Shown: positions 62,441 through 64,000 of the stretch, one piece after another | How the letters are laid out: every line of letters begins with the position of its first letter | Numbering within the stretch: position 1 is the first letter of the stretch | From: Puccinellia tenuiflora | Lineage: Eukaryota > Streptophyta > Magnoliopsida > Poales > Poaceae | Assembly (NCBI GenBank): GCA_012064385.1 | Contig: QRDG01000601.1 | Coordinates: 1,224,065-1,288,064, forward strand | Direction of reading: 5' to 3' | Length of the DNA stretch: 64,000 nt | Program-made: the position numbers and the translations under genes | Notes under the pieces: generated by a model | Seen by the model: the letters and a program-made list of their open reading frames with translations, nothing else | The model's database searches: none | What the model was told of the DNA's origin: nothing

Positions 62441-64000
62441 CAATGGATATGGTGTGCGGTCAAAATAAATGTATGGACGAACGTTTTATCTTAATGACTG
62501 GTGGCTATTCCAGCTGTCTTTATATTGTGTTTTATGCATGTATTCGTTTAAAAGAAATGCATTCGATATTCGAGAAAGTTTGAATTAAATATGCATTTGG
62601 CTCAAATTTGCCTCATCATATTTGTTTGACCGAGACGCAAACAATTGGAACCTGTTGTAGTGAAATTTCCAAAAGAAAAATCGAGAGTTCGAAAAAGTGT
62701 TTGTATACTGCTCCCTGTTGAAAATATGAGCAATTTATTCTATGATTTAATCCATTAAAACACTAGACAATTCACGACTATAACAACGAGTATTGGACTA
62801 ATCATGCGAAATAACATACATGTGAAGAAAACATATCTAAAGTAGACATTAGAAACAGAAACTCTAGCAGGACCTCAAACAGGAAAACGAGAAACACATA
62901 TTTTTCAGCGGGAGGAGCATCGCCGTTTACGTTGTGACGCATGTTGATAGAGACGTTGTTGATGTCGGTGAAAAAGTTGATGCCGGTAGTCGCGTCAGTG
63001 TGCTCCCAAAACACCTGATGGCCCCTCTCCCTAAATAATCGCGAGAGTCGGGGTTCTGGAGGCCTACGGTCCTGTGTCACGACCACCGCCAACGTGTTGT
63101 AGGAAGTACATATGCCCATCATAACCTGTGTGCACACAGTCGCTCATCGATGTCGACGGCTTGTGCAGGGTGCACTTCTTGTTGAAACGGGAGGCCAGGT
63201 GCAATAATCGTAGTTTCCTCTTCTCCTTGATTCAACATATTTCATGTGCTGCCACATGGCTCTTGCTACATGACATTGTGTTTGTGCTTTGCATCAAACG
63301 GAAGAATGTTCAAGCTGCAGTTTCCACCCCATGCGTGCTCCATTGCATGGATGGCTTCGTCGGTAGAGGCTACAACCCTAAATCAGCAATCAACATATTT
63401 GTTCCTCTCGGGCCAATTTCCAGATCAAATGCTTGGCACGTGTTACGTTATGCTGTGTTGTTGAGTTTACATTATTATTTAGACGCTCATGCTGGTATCC
63501 TAATGGTATTCACGCTGCAATGAAGGCCCTCACCTCCTCTCCACACTTCCTTTTTCCCAATTCCATCCACATGGCGGTGATCTATATATTTGTACTGTTT
63601 ATTCATAGCATGTCTTTCTGGCTTTTTGCATGACGCTAATCTAGATGGTTGATGAATGGCTATATGTGACACTTACACCAGTTGTCAGTCGCTTCATGAT
63701 TGCATCTTGCGCCTCTTTGGTATCTTCCTCCCTCTCTATCTTATTGGATCCTTTTCTAACTAAAGAACGATGACGTGTCATGCATTCCTTTATTAACCCT
63801 ATGGTCTCTTATGCACCGGTTAAGGTGAGGGAGCATTATTATTTGCTTCTGTGCTATTAGTATATGCTTGCAACATATATATGATAATGCCCATACAAGA
63901 AACTCATTTCTCATAATTTTATATTTTTTGTAATATGGTGAGAGTATTGTCTTACTGAATTACACTATGTCTTTCTCAGTTGTGGCAACAAGGTAGATGT
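62441..64000. other. Downstream flank without supported gene
   Basis: A polyadenylation-type AATAAA lies at about 62464. Two unsupported frames exist, 63137-62802 on the minus strand and 63128-63523 on the plus strand. Neither shows a domain I recognise. No terminal inverted repeat, LTR boundary or RNA gene seen. Confidence 0.5.

Noticed and set aside
62802..63523. Minus-strand 111-codon and plus-strand 131-codon ORFs
   Set aside because: No recognisable motif, no supporting context; kept only as a note in the flank entry.

Overview
The window is repeat-rich nuclear DNA of a grass genome, most likely Triticeae (wheat, Aegilops, barley or rye). The evidence is the dense nesting of large transposons, the En/Spm (CACTA) elements with TAGTCCCGGTT-type subterminal inverted repeats, the Copia, non-autonomous LTR, LINE and Stowaway elements, and a single grass-like host gene relic. 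This placement is by family recognition; no database search was possible. About 57 kb of the 64 kb lies in or between mobile elements.

Layout. (1) 1-11360: the right-hand part of a large autonomous-type CACTA element, 'CACTA-1', plus strand. It carries the end of a TNP2 transposase gene, two small single-exon genes (A and B) with tandem-repeat promoters, a pair of long RNA-type hairpins, and an apparently intact seven-exon gene joining a Transposase_24-like region, a DUF8039-like region, a proline-rich repeat and a Ulp1/C48 protease domain. (2) 11361-14800: intergenic DNA with a primer-binding-site-bearing LTR remnant. (3) 14801-32470: a 5-level nest on a minus-strand LINE. The LINE is split by a Copia element (15620-32167, TSD GCATC). 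The Copia is split by a non-coding LTR element on the minus strand (17767-27761, TSD GTGCC). One LTR of that element is split by a solo LTR (23805-27291, TSD GTCAC), itself split by a non-autonomous CACTA (24540-26259, TSD AGA). (4) 32663-57417: CACTA-2 (TSD ATG), decayed, whose protease gene is interrupted in its last exon by CACTA-3 (42972-56958, minus orientation, TSD TCT). The TNP2 gene of CACTA-3 is in turn interrupted by a non-autonomous CACTA (50979-52850, TSD CAA). (5) 57418-64000: sequence less occupied by transposons, with a LINE relic, an inverted-repeat element, and a berberine-bridge-enzyme-like FAD oxidase gene (60886-62440) broken by two single-base deletions.

The three large CACTA elements share one plan in their own 5'-3' direction: terminal repeat, small coiled-coil/membrane-anchor gene, TNP2 gene, a middle block (50-bp repeat arrays, hairpins, accessory genes, AT-rich units), a second set of terminal-type hairpins next to a GC-rich leader with a 5' intron, the Ulp1-fusion gene, then the terminal repeat. 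TNP2 is the presumed excision/integration transposase. The roles of the protease fusion, the membrane protein, genes A/B and the hairpins are unknown. The most interesting signal is a set of hairpins between the two main CACTA genes (3316-3545 and 49949-50274). They are conserved between two elements with paired, structure-preserving base changes and lie beside a conserved TATA-containing motif on the antisense strand.
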